Source of the DNA: Geobacteraceae bacterium
Lineage (GTDB): Bacteria > Desulfobacterota > Desulfuromonadia > Geobacterales > DSM-12255
DNA: 61,551 nt
Assembly: GCA_013377075.1 (NCBI GenBank)
Contig: JACABD010000016.1
Coordinates: 2,521-64,071 of the forward strand
Direction of reading: 5' to 3'
The translations under genes and the position numbers were made by a program. Below, piece by piece: positions 7,940-17,675 of this stretch; within the stretch, counting starts at the first letter, position 1; each line of letters opens with the position of its first letter. Below the pieces are notes generated by a model. It was given only the letters and a program-made list of their open reading frames with translations, had not been told where the DNA came from and did no database searches.

Positions 7940-9946
7940 CTAATTTAAAGAAGCTGTAGTCGTTACTTGCATCACTTCATAACCGTTTTCGTTAAAAGTA
8001 CCACCGGCTATCCATATTTCTACATCCTCACGACTCATCGGTACGCCGATAAAGTATCCCTGCGCCTGGTCGCAACCGATCTCCTTCAATTTTTCCAGTG
8101 TCTCAATATTCTCCACACCCTCGGCAACAACTTTCAATCCGAGGTTATGGGCAAGGTTTATGGTTGAGGCAACTATAATTGCATCCTGCTCGCTTTTTTG
8201 CATCTGACTGACAAAGAGCAGATCAATTTTCAGGGCATTTATCGGCAGGCTCTTTAATAGCGCCAGTGAAGAATACCCGGTACCGAAATCATCTATGGAG
8301 AGCCGCACGCCTAGTGCGCTGATCCTGCTGAGGATCTCTCTTGCCCTCTCAGGCTCGGCTATAAGGGCGGTCTCCGTAATCTCAAGCTCAAAGGCTATTG
8401 GATCAACACCATAACTCTCAAGAAATGCCTCAATATGGTATGAGAGATCCTCATCCATGAGCAGCCTTGTAGATAGATTGCAGGCAATCGTGGTATTGAT
8501 GCCCGCATCGCGCCACATTTTGAGCTGTTTAATTGACTTCTCAATAACCTGGTAGGTCAGAGGCACTATCAGCTCCCCAATCTCTGCAAAAGGGATAAAT
8601 TCGGCTGGCATCAAAAGCCCCTTTTCAGGGTGATACCACCTGACAAGTGCCTCAAATCCTGCAAGACCACCTTCAGCCAGATTTATCTTCGGCTGAAAAT
8701 GAAGATCCAGCTGACCTGCCCGGATCGTTCGGGCAAGATCATTCATCAAGGCAAGCCGGTCAGGAGTATAGGGATCATGCTTTGTATCGTAGAGCGTGTA
8801 GCGGCACATCTCTTTTTTGGCTCTGTACATGGCAATATCCGCACAGCGCAGCAGTTGGGCGGTTGTTCGGCCATGGTCCGGGGCAATTGCGATGCCGAGA
8901 CTTGCCTCAATCTCAACTTTTATATTTTCGATTTCAAATGGCGCCTGAATTGATTTAAGCATCCTTTCAGCAAGCCAATAGGCATCTTTCTCATCGTTGA
9001 TTCTTGTGAAAATCACCGCAAACTCATCGCCGCCAAGCCTTGCCAACTCTCCCCCGACTGCTGAAACCACCGGGTGCAGCCTTTTTGCAAATTCACTCAA
9101 CAGCAGATCTCCGGCATGATGGCTAAGGGTGTCATTTACCTCTTTGAAACGGTCAAGATCAAGCATGATAAGAGCAATCCGGCCATGATCGTCAAGCATT
9201 TCAAGGTGTTTTTCCAGCGTATTCTTAAGGTAAAACCGGTTTGGCAGATCAGTCAGAGAGTCGTGATTCGCCTGGTATTCAAGCAACTCATGCTGGCGCC
9301 TTTTTTCCGTAACATCGCGCCTGATACCCCAGACGCGGTCTATCTTGCCGGTTTTTGGAATGCCGGTCAGTGATGAGGCAAGCCAGATCGGCTTTTTATC
9401 GCGGTCATACTGCATTGTCTCATACTCAGCAAGTGCGTAGCCATTTTGGACAAATTCCTCAAGGGACTCACGAACATCCTGAGACTGATCAAGGTCGTAG
9501 AAATTACGAGTCATTAGCCCTATCATATCTTCTGCCCGATCATAGCCGTAAATTCTGGCAAGAGCATCATTGCACTCAACTATACGTACCCCTGTAACAA
9601 AGCATTCAGTCTGCTTTTCCTGAGACCAGTTGATATCAACTGGTGGCGATAACTCACCACGCCAGATGCCATCACCGCTCATGGAGATAAAAGCTTTGTA
9701 GCGCTCTTCGCTCTCCTTAAGGATTTCATTGTTGAGCTGGCACTGCTTTACCGTAGTACCGTTAATCGTGCACTGATTACTGTTTTTTCTCGGTCTGAAG
9801 AGAATGGCTGTCAGGAGGAAACTGTTAACTATCAGCATTGCGGAGACAAAAGTAGAATTAAAAGAGTAGAAATAGCTTGCGACAATAATTGAAAGGGTAA
9901 AGGCAATTAGCAAAGATAGCACAAAGGTTCTCGATCCGTTTTTCAT
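7940..9946 (-). CDS. Membrane-anchored PAS-GGDEF-EAL protein
   Basis: A 668-residue c-di-GMP enzyme with two N-terminal membrane helices (about residues 8-51), a PAS domain (about 78-215), a GGDEF cyclase domain with intact RLGGDEF, and an EAL phosphodiesterase domain (from about 400). EAL catalytic motifs are present: FEALVRW, CNLSTR, ELEITE, DDFGTGYSSL, LKID, AEGVEN. The inhibitory I-site RxxD is absent five residues before GGDEF (the sequence there is AVGG). Both activities look possible. The gene is the last of the minus-strand run after dnaJ and ends 28 nt from the converging oleB end. Confidence 0.9.
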   Translation of the reverse strand: MKNGSRTFVLSLLIAFTLSIIVASYFYSFNSTFVSAMLIVNSFLLTAILFRPRKNSNQCTINGTTVKQCQLNNEILKESEERYKAFISMSGDGIWRGELSPPVDINWSQEKQTECFVTGVRIVECNDALARIYGYDRAEDMIGLMTRNFYDLDQSQDVRESLEEFVQNGYALAEYETMQYDRDKKPIWLASSLTGIPKTGKIDRVWGIRRDVTEKRRQHELLEYQANHDSLTDLPNRFYLKNTLEKHLEMLDDHGRIALIMLDLDRFKEVNDTLSHHAGDLLLSEFAKRLHPVVSAVGGELARLGGDEFAVIFTRINDEKDAYWLAERMLKSIQAPFEIENIKVEIEASLGIAIAPDHGRTTAQLLRCADIAMYRAKKEMCRYTLYDTKHDPYTPDRLALMNDLARTIRAGQLDLHFQPKINLAEGGLAGFEALVRWYHPEKGLLMPAEFIPFAEIGELIVPLTYQVIEKSIKQLKMWRDAGINTTIACNLSTRLLMDEDLSYHIEAFLESYGVDPIAFELEITETALIAEPERAREILSRISALGVRLSIDDFGTGYSSLALLKSLPINALKIDLLFVSQMQKSEQDAIIVASTINLAHNLGLKVVAEGVENIETLEKLKEIGCDQAQGYFIGVPMSREDVEIWIAGGTFNENGYEVMQVTTTASLN

Positions 9947-9981
9947 GAGGCATATTCTCAGAAAATAGAACGAAGTTCCAG

Positions 9982-10539
9982 TTAAAGATTGTTCAGGTAG
10001 CTAAGTACCTCTTCTGACAGTTCGGGCGAGTCGATCATTACGGAAAGTTCATTATTATATTTAAGCGCGCTCTGAGTCAGGTTATGGCTGCCAACATAGA
10101 GAAATCTCCGGTCTATGACCATCGCCTTTACATGGGTCACAGTGCGTGGAGTATCGAAGCGGACCTTGATCCCTGCATCAGCCATAAGTGAAGCTGCTCG
10201 TCTGTTCTGCTCGTAGACCGTACGTTTTTTGCCGGCATCCTGCTCCAGCTCAATAGTTACTTCAACACCACGATTTTTTGCAGCGACAAGCTCTCTTACA
10301 ATAGCCATAGGGAGACTGCTGTGGGTATCCGAAACCTTGAAAAGAAAAAAACAGCCGGTAATTTCCCGCTTGGCGCTGCGAATGCCGCTTATGAGGGCAT
10401 CTACATATTTATGATCCTGCAAGAGCGTGACTTTGCTGTTACGCACTTTTTCGGCACAGAAGGAAAACGAAGGGAGGATGAATGCGTTAGTCAGAAGCGC
10501 TGAAAGCGTGAGTGCTGCGAGTAATCTGGATGTTCGCAT
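9982..10539 (-). CDS. Exported single-HKD phospholipase D-like protein
   Basis: A 185-residue protein with a Sec-type signal peptide (hydrophobic to about residue 28, AEK as likely cleavage region) and one PLD domain. The HKD motif is HVKAMVIDRRFLYVGSHN (near residue 138), followed by the NNELSV element. Single-HKD proteins of this size, such as the Nuc endonuclease, act as dimers; nuclease or phospholipase activity are both possible. It lies 22 nt after dnaJ on the same strand and 35 nt before the GGDEF-EAL gene, so it could be read through from the heat-shock operon. Confidence 0.8.
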   Translation of the reverse strand: MRTSRLLAALTLSALLTNAFILPSFSFCAEKVRNSKVTLLQDHKYVDALISGIRSAKREITGCFFLFKVSDTHSSLPMAIVRELVAAKNRGVEVTIELEQDAGKKRTVYEQNRRAASLMADAGIKVRFDTPRTVTHVKAMVIDRRFLYVGSHNLTQSALKYNNELSVMIDSPELSEEVLSYLNNL

Positions 10540-10561
10540 AGCCTCCCCTTAAATAAATGCT

Positions 10562-11677
10562 TTAAGAAAGCATCTCCTTGACCTTGTCAAAGAACCCCTT
10601 GTGCTGTGGATTGACATCATGGCCACTTATCCTGGCAAACTCCTCAAGAAGTTCCCGCTGCTTACTATTCAGGTTGGTAGGCGTCTCTACTTTCAGGACA
10701 ACAAGCTGATCTCCTTTGCCGTAACCCTGTAGAGAGACAATCCCCTTGCTGCGCAGACGGAAGATCTTGCCGGTTTGTGTCCCTTCGGGAACCTTCATGG
10801 ATACATTGCCCTCAAGGGTAGGAATTGCAAGCTCGCATCCCAAAGCCGCCTGAGTGAAGCTGATAGGGATTTCGCAGATGACGTCATTTCCTTCTCGCCT
10901 GAAGATTGAGTGCTCTTTTACCTCAATATAGACGTAAAGATCGCCATTGCCGCCACCTTTAGTCCCCTGTCCGCCTTCATTGGTGAGCTTGAGCCTCACT
11001 CCGGTCTCTACCCCGGCCGGTACTTTGACTGTCAGAGTCTTCTTGTCACGCACAGAACCTGTTCCGCGACAGTCCGGGCATGGATTGTCAATGACCCGAC
11101 CTTCACCATTGCACTGGCCGCAGGTTTTGCTGACGCTGAAAAAGCCCTGCTGGAAACGAACCTGACCTGCACCCTTGCAGGTCGGGCAGGTTTTAGCCTC
11201 GGAACCGGCCTTTGCACCGCTGCCGCTGCATGTGCCGCAGCGCTTTGCATAAGGGATATCGATCTGCTTCTCCGTACCAGCTGCAGACTCTTCAAAGCTG
11301 ATGTTAAGGCTGTACTGGAGATCGTCACCCCTTCTTCCACGGCTGCGCTGGCGTTGACCGCCGCCACCACCGAAGATATCTCCGAAGATGTCGCCAAAGA
11401 TATCGCCAAATGGTGAACCGCCAAAGCCGCCTCCGGAGAAGCCGCCACCATTCAGGCCGGCATGGCCGAACTGGTCGTACTGTGCTCTTTTTTGGGCATC
11501 GGAGAGGACTTCATAGGCTTCAGTAAGCTCTTTGAACTTCTCTTCAGCGGCCTTGTCACCCTGGTTTTTATCCGGATGATACTGTACCGCCATCTTGCGG
11601 AATGCTTTCTTTATCTCGGCTTCTGCAGCATTTTTGTGAATGCCGAGCACTTCATAATAATCACGTTTGTCTGACAA
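10562..11677 (-). CDS. dnaJ: Chaperone protein DnaJ
   Basis: A 371-residue type I Hsp40 that delivers unfolded clients to DnaK and stimulates its ATPase. The J domain (residues 1-70) holds YHPDK, which carries the HPD motif. A Gly/Phe-rich linker follows (about 75-115). Then come four CxxCxGxG zinc motifs ([32 protein letters not shown]) and a C-terminal substrate domain. The start is TTG at 11677, with AGGAC upstream. It sits 89 nt after dnaK, with a GC-rich hairpin in the gap, in the CIRCE-headed operon. Confidence 0.96.
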   Translation of the reverse strand: MSDKRDYYEVLGIHKNAAEAEIKKAFRKMAVQYHPDKNQGDKAAEEKFKELTEAYEVLSDAQKRAQYDQFGHAGLNGGGFSGGGFGGSPFGDIFGDIFGDIFGGGGGQRQRSRGRRGDDLQYSLNISFEESAAGTEKQIDIPYAKRCGTCSGSGAKAGSEAKTCPTCKGAGQVRFQQGFFSVSKTCGQCNGEGRVIDNPCPDCRGTGSVRDKKTLTVKVPAGVETGVRLKLTNEGGQGTKGGGNGDLYVYIEVKEHSIFRREGNDVICEIPISFTQAALGCELAIPTLEGNVSMKVPEGTQTGKIFRLRSKGIVSLQGYGKGDQLVVLKVETPTNLNSKQRELLEEFARISGHDVNPQHKGFFDKVKEMLS

Positions 11678-11713
11678 AATTAAGTCCTTTTCTGCTTTAC
11701 TGGAAACAGATAT

Positions 11714-11737
11714 AGGGGCGGATTTAAACCCGCCCCT
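11714..11737. repeat. GC-rich hairpin in the dnaK-dnaJ gap
   Basis: A perfect 8-bp inverted repeat (AGGGGCGG and CCGCCCCT) flanks an 8-nt AT-rich loop. It could be a partial terminator or RNA-stability element that sets the dnaK to dnaJ ratio. The form (gggcgg-taaa-ccgccc) also resembles short dispersed intergenic repeats of many bacterial genomes. Which of these applies cannot be decided here. Confidence 0.55.
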
Positions 11738-11766
11738 ACGTTGATATAAACAGTTACATCTGAAAA

Positions 11767-13695
11767 TTATTTTTTGCTATCTTTAACCTCTTCAAAATCT
11801 GCATCAACGACGTTGTCTGCCTTCTTCCCCTTGTCGTCGGCGCAGCCGGCACCGCAGTGCTCACCATCTGCTCCGTGTGCAGCACCCTGCTGAGCCTGGG
11901 CATAGACAGCTTCTGCAAGTTTGTGGGAAGCCTGCATCAGCTCTTCACCGGCTTTTTTTATGGCCTCTGGATCGGTCCCTTCCATAATTTTTTTCAGTTC
12001 AGCCAGCTTCTCTTCAATTTTCTGCTTTTCAGCTGCATCGATCTTGTCGCCAAACTCTTTCAGTGACTTTTCAGTCTGGTAAACGGTGCTGTCAGCATGA
12101 TTTTTCGCTTCGATCAGCTCGCGCTTCGCCTTGTCTTCCGATGAGTGGGCCTCTGCATCACGCACCATCTTGTCGATCTCCTCTTTGGAGAGACCGGAAG
12201 ATGCTGTAATCTTGATGGACTGCTCTTTGCCGGTGCCAAGATCCTTGGCAGAGACATGAACAATACCGTTGGCATCGATATCGAATGTTACCTCGATCTG
12301 AGGGATGCCACGGGGTGCCGACGGAATGCCGGACAGCTCGAAATTGCCGAGAGTCTTGTTATCGGATGCCATCTCGCGCTCACCCTGAAGTACGTGGATG
12401 CTTACAGCGGGCTGATTGTCGGCTGCAGTCGAGAATGTCTGCGATTTGCGGCACGGGATGGTGCTGTTTTTCTCGATCAGCTTGGTCATGACGGAACCAA
12501 GCGTCTCGATCCCGAGAGAAAGAGGTGTAACGTCAAGGAGGAGAACATCCTTGACATCACCCCTGAGAACGCCACCCTGGATGCCTGCACCGATGGCCAC
12601 AACTTCATCCGGGTTAACACCACGGTTGGGAACTTTGCCAAAGATGTCCTGTACACGCTTCTGCACAGCCGGCATACGGGACATGCCGCCTACAAGGATT
12701 ACTTCGTTTATTTCGGAAGAGGAAAGTCCGGAGTCCTTCAGGGCGGCACGGCATGGACCTTCCAGTCTGGCGATGAGCTCTGCGCAGAGCGCTTCGAGCT
12801 TGGCACGGGAAAGTTTGAGGTTCATGTGTTTCGGACCTGTCGCATCGGCAGTGATAAACGGCAGATTGATGTCTGTCTCCATGGATGTGGATAGCTCGCA
12901 CTTTGCCTTTTCAGCGGCTTCCTTGAGCCTCTGAAGAGCCATTTTGTCGCTTCTCAGGTCGATGCCCTGCTCTTTCTTGAACTCATCGGCAATCCAGTCG
13001 ATTATAACCTGGTCGAAATCTTCACCGCCGAGAAAGGTATCTCCATTGGTTGATTTTACTTCGAATACGCCATCGCCAAGTTCGAGAATGGATATATCAA
13101 AAGTACCGCCACCGAGGTCGAATACGGCAATTTTCTCGTCATGCTTCTTGTCAAGCCCGTATGCAAGAGCTGCTGCAGTCGGCTCGTTGATAATCCTGAG
13201 TACATTAAGGCCTGCTATCTTGCCTGCATCCTTGGTTGCCTGACGCTGTGAGTCGTCGAAATAGGCCGGTACTGTAATGACCGCATCTGTTACTTCTTCG
13301 CCGAGATAATCTTCGGCAGTTTTCTTCATTTTTTGTAGCACCATTGCCGAAATCTCTGGTGCTGAGTACTTCTTGTCACGGACTTCTACCCAGGCATCGC
13401 CGTTGTCGGCCTTGACAATTTTGAATGGCGAAATCTTGATATCTTTTCTGACAGCCTCTGTATCGAATTTCCGCCCGATGAGACGCTTGATTGCGAAGAG
13501 CGTGTTTTCAGGGTTTGTTACTGCCTGACGCTTGGCCTGCTGACCTACAAGACGCTCGCCACTCTCGGTGATAGCTATCATTGAAGGGGTTGTTCTGCTC
13601 CCCTCTGCATTTGCTATGACAATCGGCTCACCACCCTCCATGATCGATACGCATGAGTTGGTGGTTCCCAGATCTATGCCTATTACTTTACTCAT
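11767..13695 (-). CDS. dnaK: Chaperone protein DnaK (Hsp70)
   Basis: A 642-residue Hsp70. The nucleotide-binding domain starts [14 protein letters not shown], with FDLGGGTFD and LVGGMSRMP further in. It is followed by the [10 protein letters not shown] linker and substrate domain and a C-terminal lid. The tail ends in VDADFEEV, close to the usual EEV-type end. Two adjacent ATGs are present; the second (13695) has the better distance to GGAGG. A His/Cys-rich insert ([14 protein letters not shown]) just before the tail is unusual for DnaK and might bind metal. It is third in hrcA-grpE-dnaK-dnaJ. Confidence 0.97.
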   Translation of the reverse strand: MSKVIGIDLGTTNSCVSIMEGGEPIVIANAEGSRTTPSMIAITESGERLVGQQAKRQAVTNPENTLFAIKRLIGRKFDTEAVRKDIKISPFKIVKADNGDAWVEVRDKKYSAPEISAMVLQKMKKTAEDYLGEEVTDAVITVPAYFDDSQRQATKDAGKIAGLNVLRIINEPTAAALAYGLDKKHDEKIAVFDLGGGTFDISILELGDGVFEVKSTNGDTFLGGEDFDQVIIDWIADEFKKEQGIDLRSDKMALQRLKEAAEKAKCELSTSMETDINLPFITADATGPKHMNLKLSRAKLEALCAELIARLEGPCRAALKDSGLSSSEINEVILVGGMSRMPAVQKRVQDIFGKVPNRGVNPDEVVAIGAGIQGGVLRGDVKDVLLLDVTPLSLGIETLGSVMTKLIEKNSTIPCRKSQTFSTAADNQPAVSIHVLQGEREMASDNKTLGNFELSGIPSAPRGIPQIEVTFDIDANGIVHVSAKDLGTGKEQSIKITASSGLSKEEIDKMVRDAEAHSSEDKAKRELIEAKNHADSTVYQTEKSLKEFGDKIDAAEKQKIEEKLAELKKIMEGTDPEAIKKAGEELMQASHKLAEAVYAQAQQGAAHGADGEHCGAGCADDKGKKADNVVDADFEEVKDSKK

Positions 13696-13795
13696 CATTC
13701 CCTCCGAAAATTATGTTGTGTCTGAAAACTAGTTACTCTTTCGCCTTAATGCAAGGGGGGAAGCAAAAAAAAGTCCGGTTTACCTGGCATTTTTA

Positions 13796-14335
13796 CTATT
13801 CTGCCCCTTTGGATACCATTACCATTGCAGGTCGCAGCAGTCTCTCGTTGAGGAGATACCCTTTCTGGAAGATGTCCGCAATACTGTTCGCTGGCAAATC
13901 CGAAACCATCTGACCCATTGCCTGGTGCAGAGCAGGATCAAATGCCCCGCCTTTTTCGGCGTCCACAGGGACTACACCGAATTTCTTCATTGCAGCTACC
14001 AGCAGATCCAGGGTCATCCTGATGCCGACAATAACCGGGTCGGTTGAATCTGACTCAATGTGAGCAAGGGCCCTCTCCATATTGTCAAGAGCCGGGAGAA
14101 TCTCGGACAGCAGCGATTCGTTGCCATACCTGATCAGCTCTTCTTTCTCCCTCTGGGTACGTTTGCGGTAATTCTCCAGATCCGCCCTCTCGCGGAGAAA
14201 CTTGTCCCAGTTTGTTGCTGCTTCCACCTCTTTTTCCACCAGCTTTGCCTGAAGTTCTGCCAGTGGATCTACGACAGTCTCACTTTCTGTAACTTCAACT
14301 TTATCCTTTTCTTCTGCATGTTTATCTTTTTTCAC
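13796..14335 (-). CDS. grpE: Nucleotide exchange factor GrpE
   Basis: A 179-residue GrpE that releases ADP from DnaK. An acidic, Lys-rich disordered N-terminus (about 35 residues) leads into a long coiled coil (AELQAKLVEKEVEAATNW and onward). The C-terminal beta domain has FGVVPVDAEKGGAFDPALHQA and ends KGYLLNERLLRPAMVMVSKG. The start is GTG at 14335 with GAGG upstream. It lies between hrcA and dnaK in the heat-shock operon. Confidence 0.95.
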   Translation of the reverse strand: MKKDKHAEEKDKVEVTESETVVDPLAELQAKLVEKEVEAATNWDKFLRERADLENYRKRTQREKEELIRYGNESLLSEILPALDNMERALAHIESDSTDPVIVGIRMTLDLLVAAMKKFGVVPVDAEKGGAFDPALHQAMGQMVSDLPANSIADIFQKGYLLNERLLRPAMVMVSKGAE

Positions 14336-14390
14336 CGTTTAACCTCGCAATTACTTTTATTAATTCTCTTCTTAAATTTACAAACTGCAT

Positions 14391-15422
14391 TTATTCCACA
14401 GTCAAGATCCTTGTAAGCATCTTTGCGGTATAGTCGACGATTGGAATTACCTTTGCGTACCCCATTCTTGTTGGTCCTATAACACCCAGTACACCCAACG
14501 TATTTTTCCCTGAAATATAGGTAGAGGTGATAAGGCTCATACCTGACATATTGTTAAGATGTGATTCAGAACCTATGAAAATATTGACCCCAGGAGCTTT
14601 AAGGCAGCCGTCCAACAGCGCAAGAAGCTGGTTTTTCTGCTCCATTGCCCTAAACAGCTCTTTCATCCGCTGGGCATCCGCAAATTCAGGCTGGGCGAAG
14701 ATATTTGCCTGTCCTTCAATAAAAAGACCGGAAGAATTTTCATCAAACGCCTGCTCTGATAGCTTCAAAGCACTTGCAAGCATGTTGTCGTAACGGATCT
14801 TTTCGCTCTGCATCTCTTCGAGAATACGCCTTTTTACCTCGGAAATAGTCAGACCCTGTAAAAGAGCGTTCAGGTAGTTTGCCATCTTTACCAGCATATC
14901 GGTAGAGATGTCCTCTTGTGGCTCTATGATACGGTTCTGAACAGATCCGCTCTGCGAGATGAGAATTGCTAGTATCCTGCGGCTGCCGAGCCTTATAAAA
15001 TCAATCTGCCTGAAAAAGTTTGCATTGAATCTGGGGGCAGCAACAATCCCCATATAATGGGACACAGAAGAGAGCATATGACTTATTTCGCGGAAGACAC
15101 CGTCAACATCCCTGCCGTCAACTGTGCAGCGACGGCGGATTTCTTCTCTTTCACTTCGTTCGACAGATTTGACCGCAAGAAGAGAGTCCACATAAAAACG
15201 GTATGCCTTATCGGTAGGAATGCGCCCTGCAGATGTATGCGGAGAAGCCAGAAACCCCATCTCCTCAAGATCCGCCATAACGTTTCTGATCGTTGCCGTG
15301 GAAAGAGATATGCCGTGACTACTCCGTATGGCACTGCTTCCAATCGGCTCTGCCGTGCAGATATAATCTTCGATAATTGCTTCGAGAATCTGACGACTTC
15401 TTATGTTCATATCCCCATCCAT
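14391..15422 (-). CDS. hrcA: Heat-inducible transcription repressor HrcA
   Basis: HrcA binds the CIRCE operator and represses the chaperone operon until heat depletes free chaperonin. The 343-residue frame has the N-terminal winged-helix (RSRQILEAIIEDYICTAEPIGS, with the recognition helix near STATIRNVMADLEEMG), then ASPHTSAGRIPTDKAYR and the GAF-like core. It ends GPTRMGYAKVIPIVDYTAKML. I take the ATG at 15422, 6 nt after AGAGG; a GTG at 15437 and an ATG at 15410 are alternatives. The perfect CIRCE lies about 20 nt upstream, so the operon is autoregulated. Confidence 0.95.
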   Translation of the reverse strand: MDGDMNIRSRQILEAIIEDYICTAEPIGSSAIRSSHGISLSTATIRNVMADLEEMGFLASPHTSAGRIPTDKAYRFYVDSLLAVKSVERSEREEIRRRCTVDGRDVDGVFREISHMLSSVSHYMGIVAAPRFNANFFRQIDFIRLGSRRILAILISQSGSVQNRIIEPQEDISTDMLVKMANYLNALLQGLTISEVKRRILEEMQSEKIRYDNMLASALKLSEQAFDENSSGLFIEGQANIFAQPEFADAQRMKELFRAMEQKNQLLALLDGCLKAPGVNIFIGSESHLNNMSGMSLITSTYISGKNTLGVLGVIGPTRMGYAKVIPIVDYTAKMLTRILTVE

Positions 15423-15443
15423 AAATACCTCTGACACAAAAAA

Positions 15444-15470
15444 TTAGCACTCCAAACGGCTGAGTGCTAA
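15444..15470 (-). promoter_or_regulatory. CIRCE operator (HrcA binding site)
   Basis: Perfect match to the CIRCE consensus TTAGCACTC-N9-GAGTGCTAA with no mismatch in either arm. It lies just upstream of hrcA and just downstream of the promoter elements, so HrcA bound here would block the hrcA-grpE-dnaK-dnaJ transcript. Confidence 0.97.
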
Positions 15471-15477
15471 CATCGTT

Positions 15478-15507
15478 AAAGTAATAACTTGGGAGCTCTT
15501 TTGTCAA
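15478..15507 (-). promoter_or_regulatory. Probable sigma-70 promoter of the hrcA operon
   Basis: On the minus strand a perfect TTGACA (15502-15507) is followed at 18 bp by TACTTT. The CIRCE begins 8 nt further on, the usual arrangement in which the operator covers the transcription start. The -10 choice is less sure than the -35. Confidence 0.6.
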
Positions 15508-15558
15508 GGAGTTAGTATAATAATTACGGAAAACTTGGTTGTACAGACATGTAAGGGT

Positions 15559-15587
15559 TTGACAGTAAGATCAACATTGTCTACTAT
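15559..15587 (+). promoter_or_regulatory. Sigma-70 promoter of nadA
   Basis: TTGACA (15559-15564) and TACTAT (15582-15587) are separated by exactly 17 bp, about 30 nt before the nadA start. This is the best sigma-70 match I noticed in the window. It is divergent from the hrcA promoter. Confidence 0.75.
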
Positions 15588-15617
15588 TTCGCGAAGAGTC
15601 AAACTAAGGAGTTATCC

Positions 15618-16529
15618 ATGCAGACCGAGCTGAAACAGGCCATAAGAGATCTTATTAAAGAGCGGAATGCCGTCCTACTTGCTCACAATTATATGCGTGA
15701 CGAAGTTCAGGAGATTGCCGATATTACCGGTGACTCTCTTGCCCTGTCCCAGGAGGCAGCAAAGACAGCAGCCGATATCATTGTCTTCTGCGGCGTTCAT
15801 TTTATGGCAGAATCTGCAGCAATACTCTCTCCGGATAAAACTGTTCTTTTGCCAAGACTAGATGCCGGTTGCCCGATGGCAGATATGATTACTGCTGATG
15901 AGCTCATAAAATTCAAAACTACTCTGCCTGGCATTCCTGTTGTTACCTACGTAAATTCATCGGCAGAAGTAAAAGCAGAAAGCGATATCTGCTGTACCTC
16001 AGCAAATGCCCTTAAAGTGGTAAATTCACTGCATGACAAAGAGATTATCTTTACCCCTGACAGAAATCTCGGCCATTATGTATCCCAGTTCTCTGATAAA
16101 AAATTTCACATGTGGGGCGGCTACTGTCCTACCCATGAAAGACTTAAACCCGAAACGGTCAAGGAGCTGAAATCCAGATATCCCGATGCTCTCTTCATCT
16201 GTCACCCCGAGTGCAACCCACTGGTAACCGCTCTTGCAGATCATGCCTGCTCTACTTCTGCCATGTACGATTTTTGTCGAAACAGTAGTGCAAAAACCTT
16301 TATCATTGGCACTGAAGCTGGAATTCTCTATCGCCTTAAGCTTGAAAACCCCGATAAAGAGTTCATCCTTGCCTCTCAGGCGCTCTTTTGTCCCAACATG
16401 AAGCTGACGTCACTTGAAGATATTTATGAAGCCCTGAAGACTCTTAAGCCGGTTGTAAGAGTTGAGGAGAGTATAAGATTGCGTGCTAAAACCGCGCTGG
16501 ACAGAATGCTTGCAGTTCCAAGGGATTAA
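15618..16529 (+). CDS. nadA: Quinolinate synthase NadA
   Basis: A 303-residue [4Fe-4S] enzyme that condenses iminoaspartate with dihydroxyacetone phosphate to quinolinate, the entry to de novo NAD synthesis. Visible signatures include [28 protein letters not shown], the DICCTSANA segment, CHPECNP and [22 protein letters not shown]; these hold the conserved cluster Cys residues. AAGGAG lies 8 nt before the ATG. It is a single plus-strand gene in a mostly minus-strand region and ends only 5 nt from the converging small gene after hemH. Confidence 0.96.
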   Translation: MQTELKQAIRDLIKERNAVLLAHNYMRDEVQEIADITGDSLALSQEAAKTAADIIVFCGVHFMAESAAILSPDKTVLLPRLDAGCPMADMITADELIKFKTTLPGIPVVTYVNSSAEVKAESDICCTSANALKVVNSLHDKEIIFTPDRNLGHYVSQFSDKKFHMWGGYCPTHERLKPETVKELKSRYPDALFICHPECNPLVTALADHACSTSAMYDFCRNSSAKTFIIGTEAGILYRLKLENPDKEFILASQALFCPNMKLTSLEDIYEALKTLKPVVRVEESIRLRAKTALDRMLAVPRD

Positions 16530-16534
16530 TTGCC

Positions 16535-16723
16535 TTATCTGTTAACCTCATGCATGTACATCATGGCAAGACGGGCTCTGTTCTCAAGACACTGATTGCA
16601 GAGCTCGCCGCTGTCTTTCCAGAGATCTTCGCTCAGCCACTCCCCTGCAGCGGCATAAACAGAGCTTTTAACCTCTTCAATTTTTTTACCGCAAAATCTG
16701 CAGCCACGCTCTTCACTCACCAT
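16535..16723 (-). CDS. Small Cys-rich protein after hemH
   Basis: A 62-residue protein with two CxxC pairs: [11 protein letters not shown] near the N-terminus and CNQC near residue 42. This spacing could bind zinc in a ribbon-like fold. It overlaps the hemH 3' end by 11 nt, so it is probably coupled to it. Function unknown; the link to heme synthesis is by position only. Confidence 0.7.
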   Translation of the reverse strand: MVSEERGCRFCGKKIEEVKSSVYAAAGEWLSEDLWKDSGELCNQCLENRARLAMMYMHEVNR

Positions 16724-17666
16724 TTGCCTGCTTTACCATGACAGCCAGTGCATTAATAAATATCGGCGAGCTGTTTAATGACGGGATTCTTTCAAATTTG
16801 GCAATTCCAAGTTCCCACGCTTTTTTTGAATATTCGATATCAATCTCATGAAGCGTCTCAATATGATCTGAAACAAATGATAGGGGGATGACCAGGAGGT
16901 TCTTCACCCCTTTTTCGGCAAGCGATTTCAGCATATCATCGGTTGACGGCTCAAGCCATTTTACCGGTCCGGCTCTGGATTGAAAGGAAAGATGGTGCGG
17001 CAGATCGAACCTCTCCATTACCAGGCGCACAGTTTCTGTTATATGCATAAGGTAAGGGTCGCCTTCATCAATAAACGATTGCGGCAGAGAGTGTGCAGAA
17101 AACAGCAGATCAATGTCTGCAAGGGGGTGAAACTGGCTCATCCCCTCCCTAATCCGCTCCTCCAATGCATCTATATAGCCGGTATTATTGTAGAAACTGT
17201 CTATATACCTGACATTAAACTTAACCCCTGATTCACCGAGAACTCTTTTAAGCTCCTTGATACTCGAACCTGTTGTTGCCTTCGAATAGTGTGGATACAG
17301 AGATAATGCGGTTATCTCCGTTATCCCCTCTTTCCTCATACAAGCAAGAGCTTCAACCGTAGATGGCCGCCAGTAGCGCATCGCCACGAAGCAGCGATAC
17401 TCTCCGCCGAGAGCCTTCTCAAGATTAAGCGCCTGCGCCTCGGTGAGTTCCCGTAAAGGTGATTTCCCACCTATCTGAGCATAATTTTCTTCAACATGGC
17501 GCCTGCGTCTCTTGACTATAAATCTGGAAATCAACGGCTGCAGCCAGGCTGGCCCTATCCTGATAATGTCTCTATCTGAAAAGAGATTTAGAAGAAAAGG
17601 CTCAACAGCATCTATCGAATCAGGTCCCCCCATCTGCAACAGGAGCACCCCTTTTGTTTCAGACAT
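16713..17666 (-). CDS. hemH: Ferrochelatase HemH
   Basis: A 317-residue ferrochelatase that inserts Fe2+ into the porphyrin in the last step of heme synthesis. Signatures: [20 protein letters not shown] at the start, [21 protein letters not shown], and the active-site His in [19 protein letters not shown], followed by [15 protein letters not shown]. No strong ribosome site is visible before the ATG at 17666. It lies 9 nt after the lipoprotein gene. HemE is encoded at 44.6 kb, so both ends of the late heme pathway are present in the window. Confidence 0.95.
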   Translation of the reverse strand: MSETKGVLLLQMGGPDSIDAVEPFLLNLFSDRDIIRIGPAWLQPLISRFIVKRRRRHVEENYAQIGGKSPLRELTEAQALNLEKALGGEYRCFVAMRYWRPSTVEALACMRKEGITEITALSLYPHYSKATTGSSIKELKRVLGESGVKFNVRYIDSFYNNTGYIDALEERIREGMSQFHPLADIDLLFSAHSLPQSFIDEGDPYLMHITETVRLVMERFDLPHHLSFQSRAGPVKWLEPSTDDMLKSLAEKGVKNLLVIPLSFVSDHIETLHEIDIEYSKKAWELGIAKFERIPSLNSSPIFINALAVMVKQANGE

Positions 17667-17675
17667 ATATGTATT

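Noticed and set aside
12145-12894. A 249-residue frame antisense to dnaK
   Set aside because: Fully inside dnaK, no recognisable domain; shadow frame.
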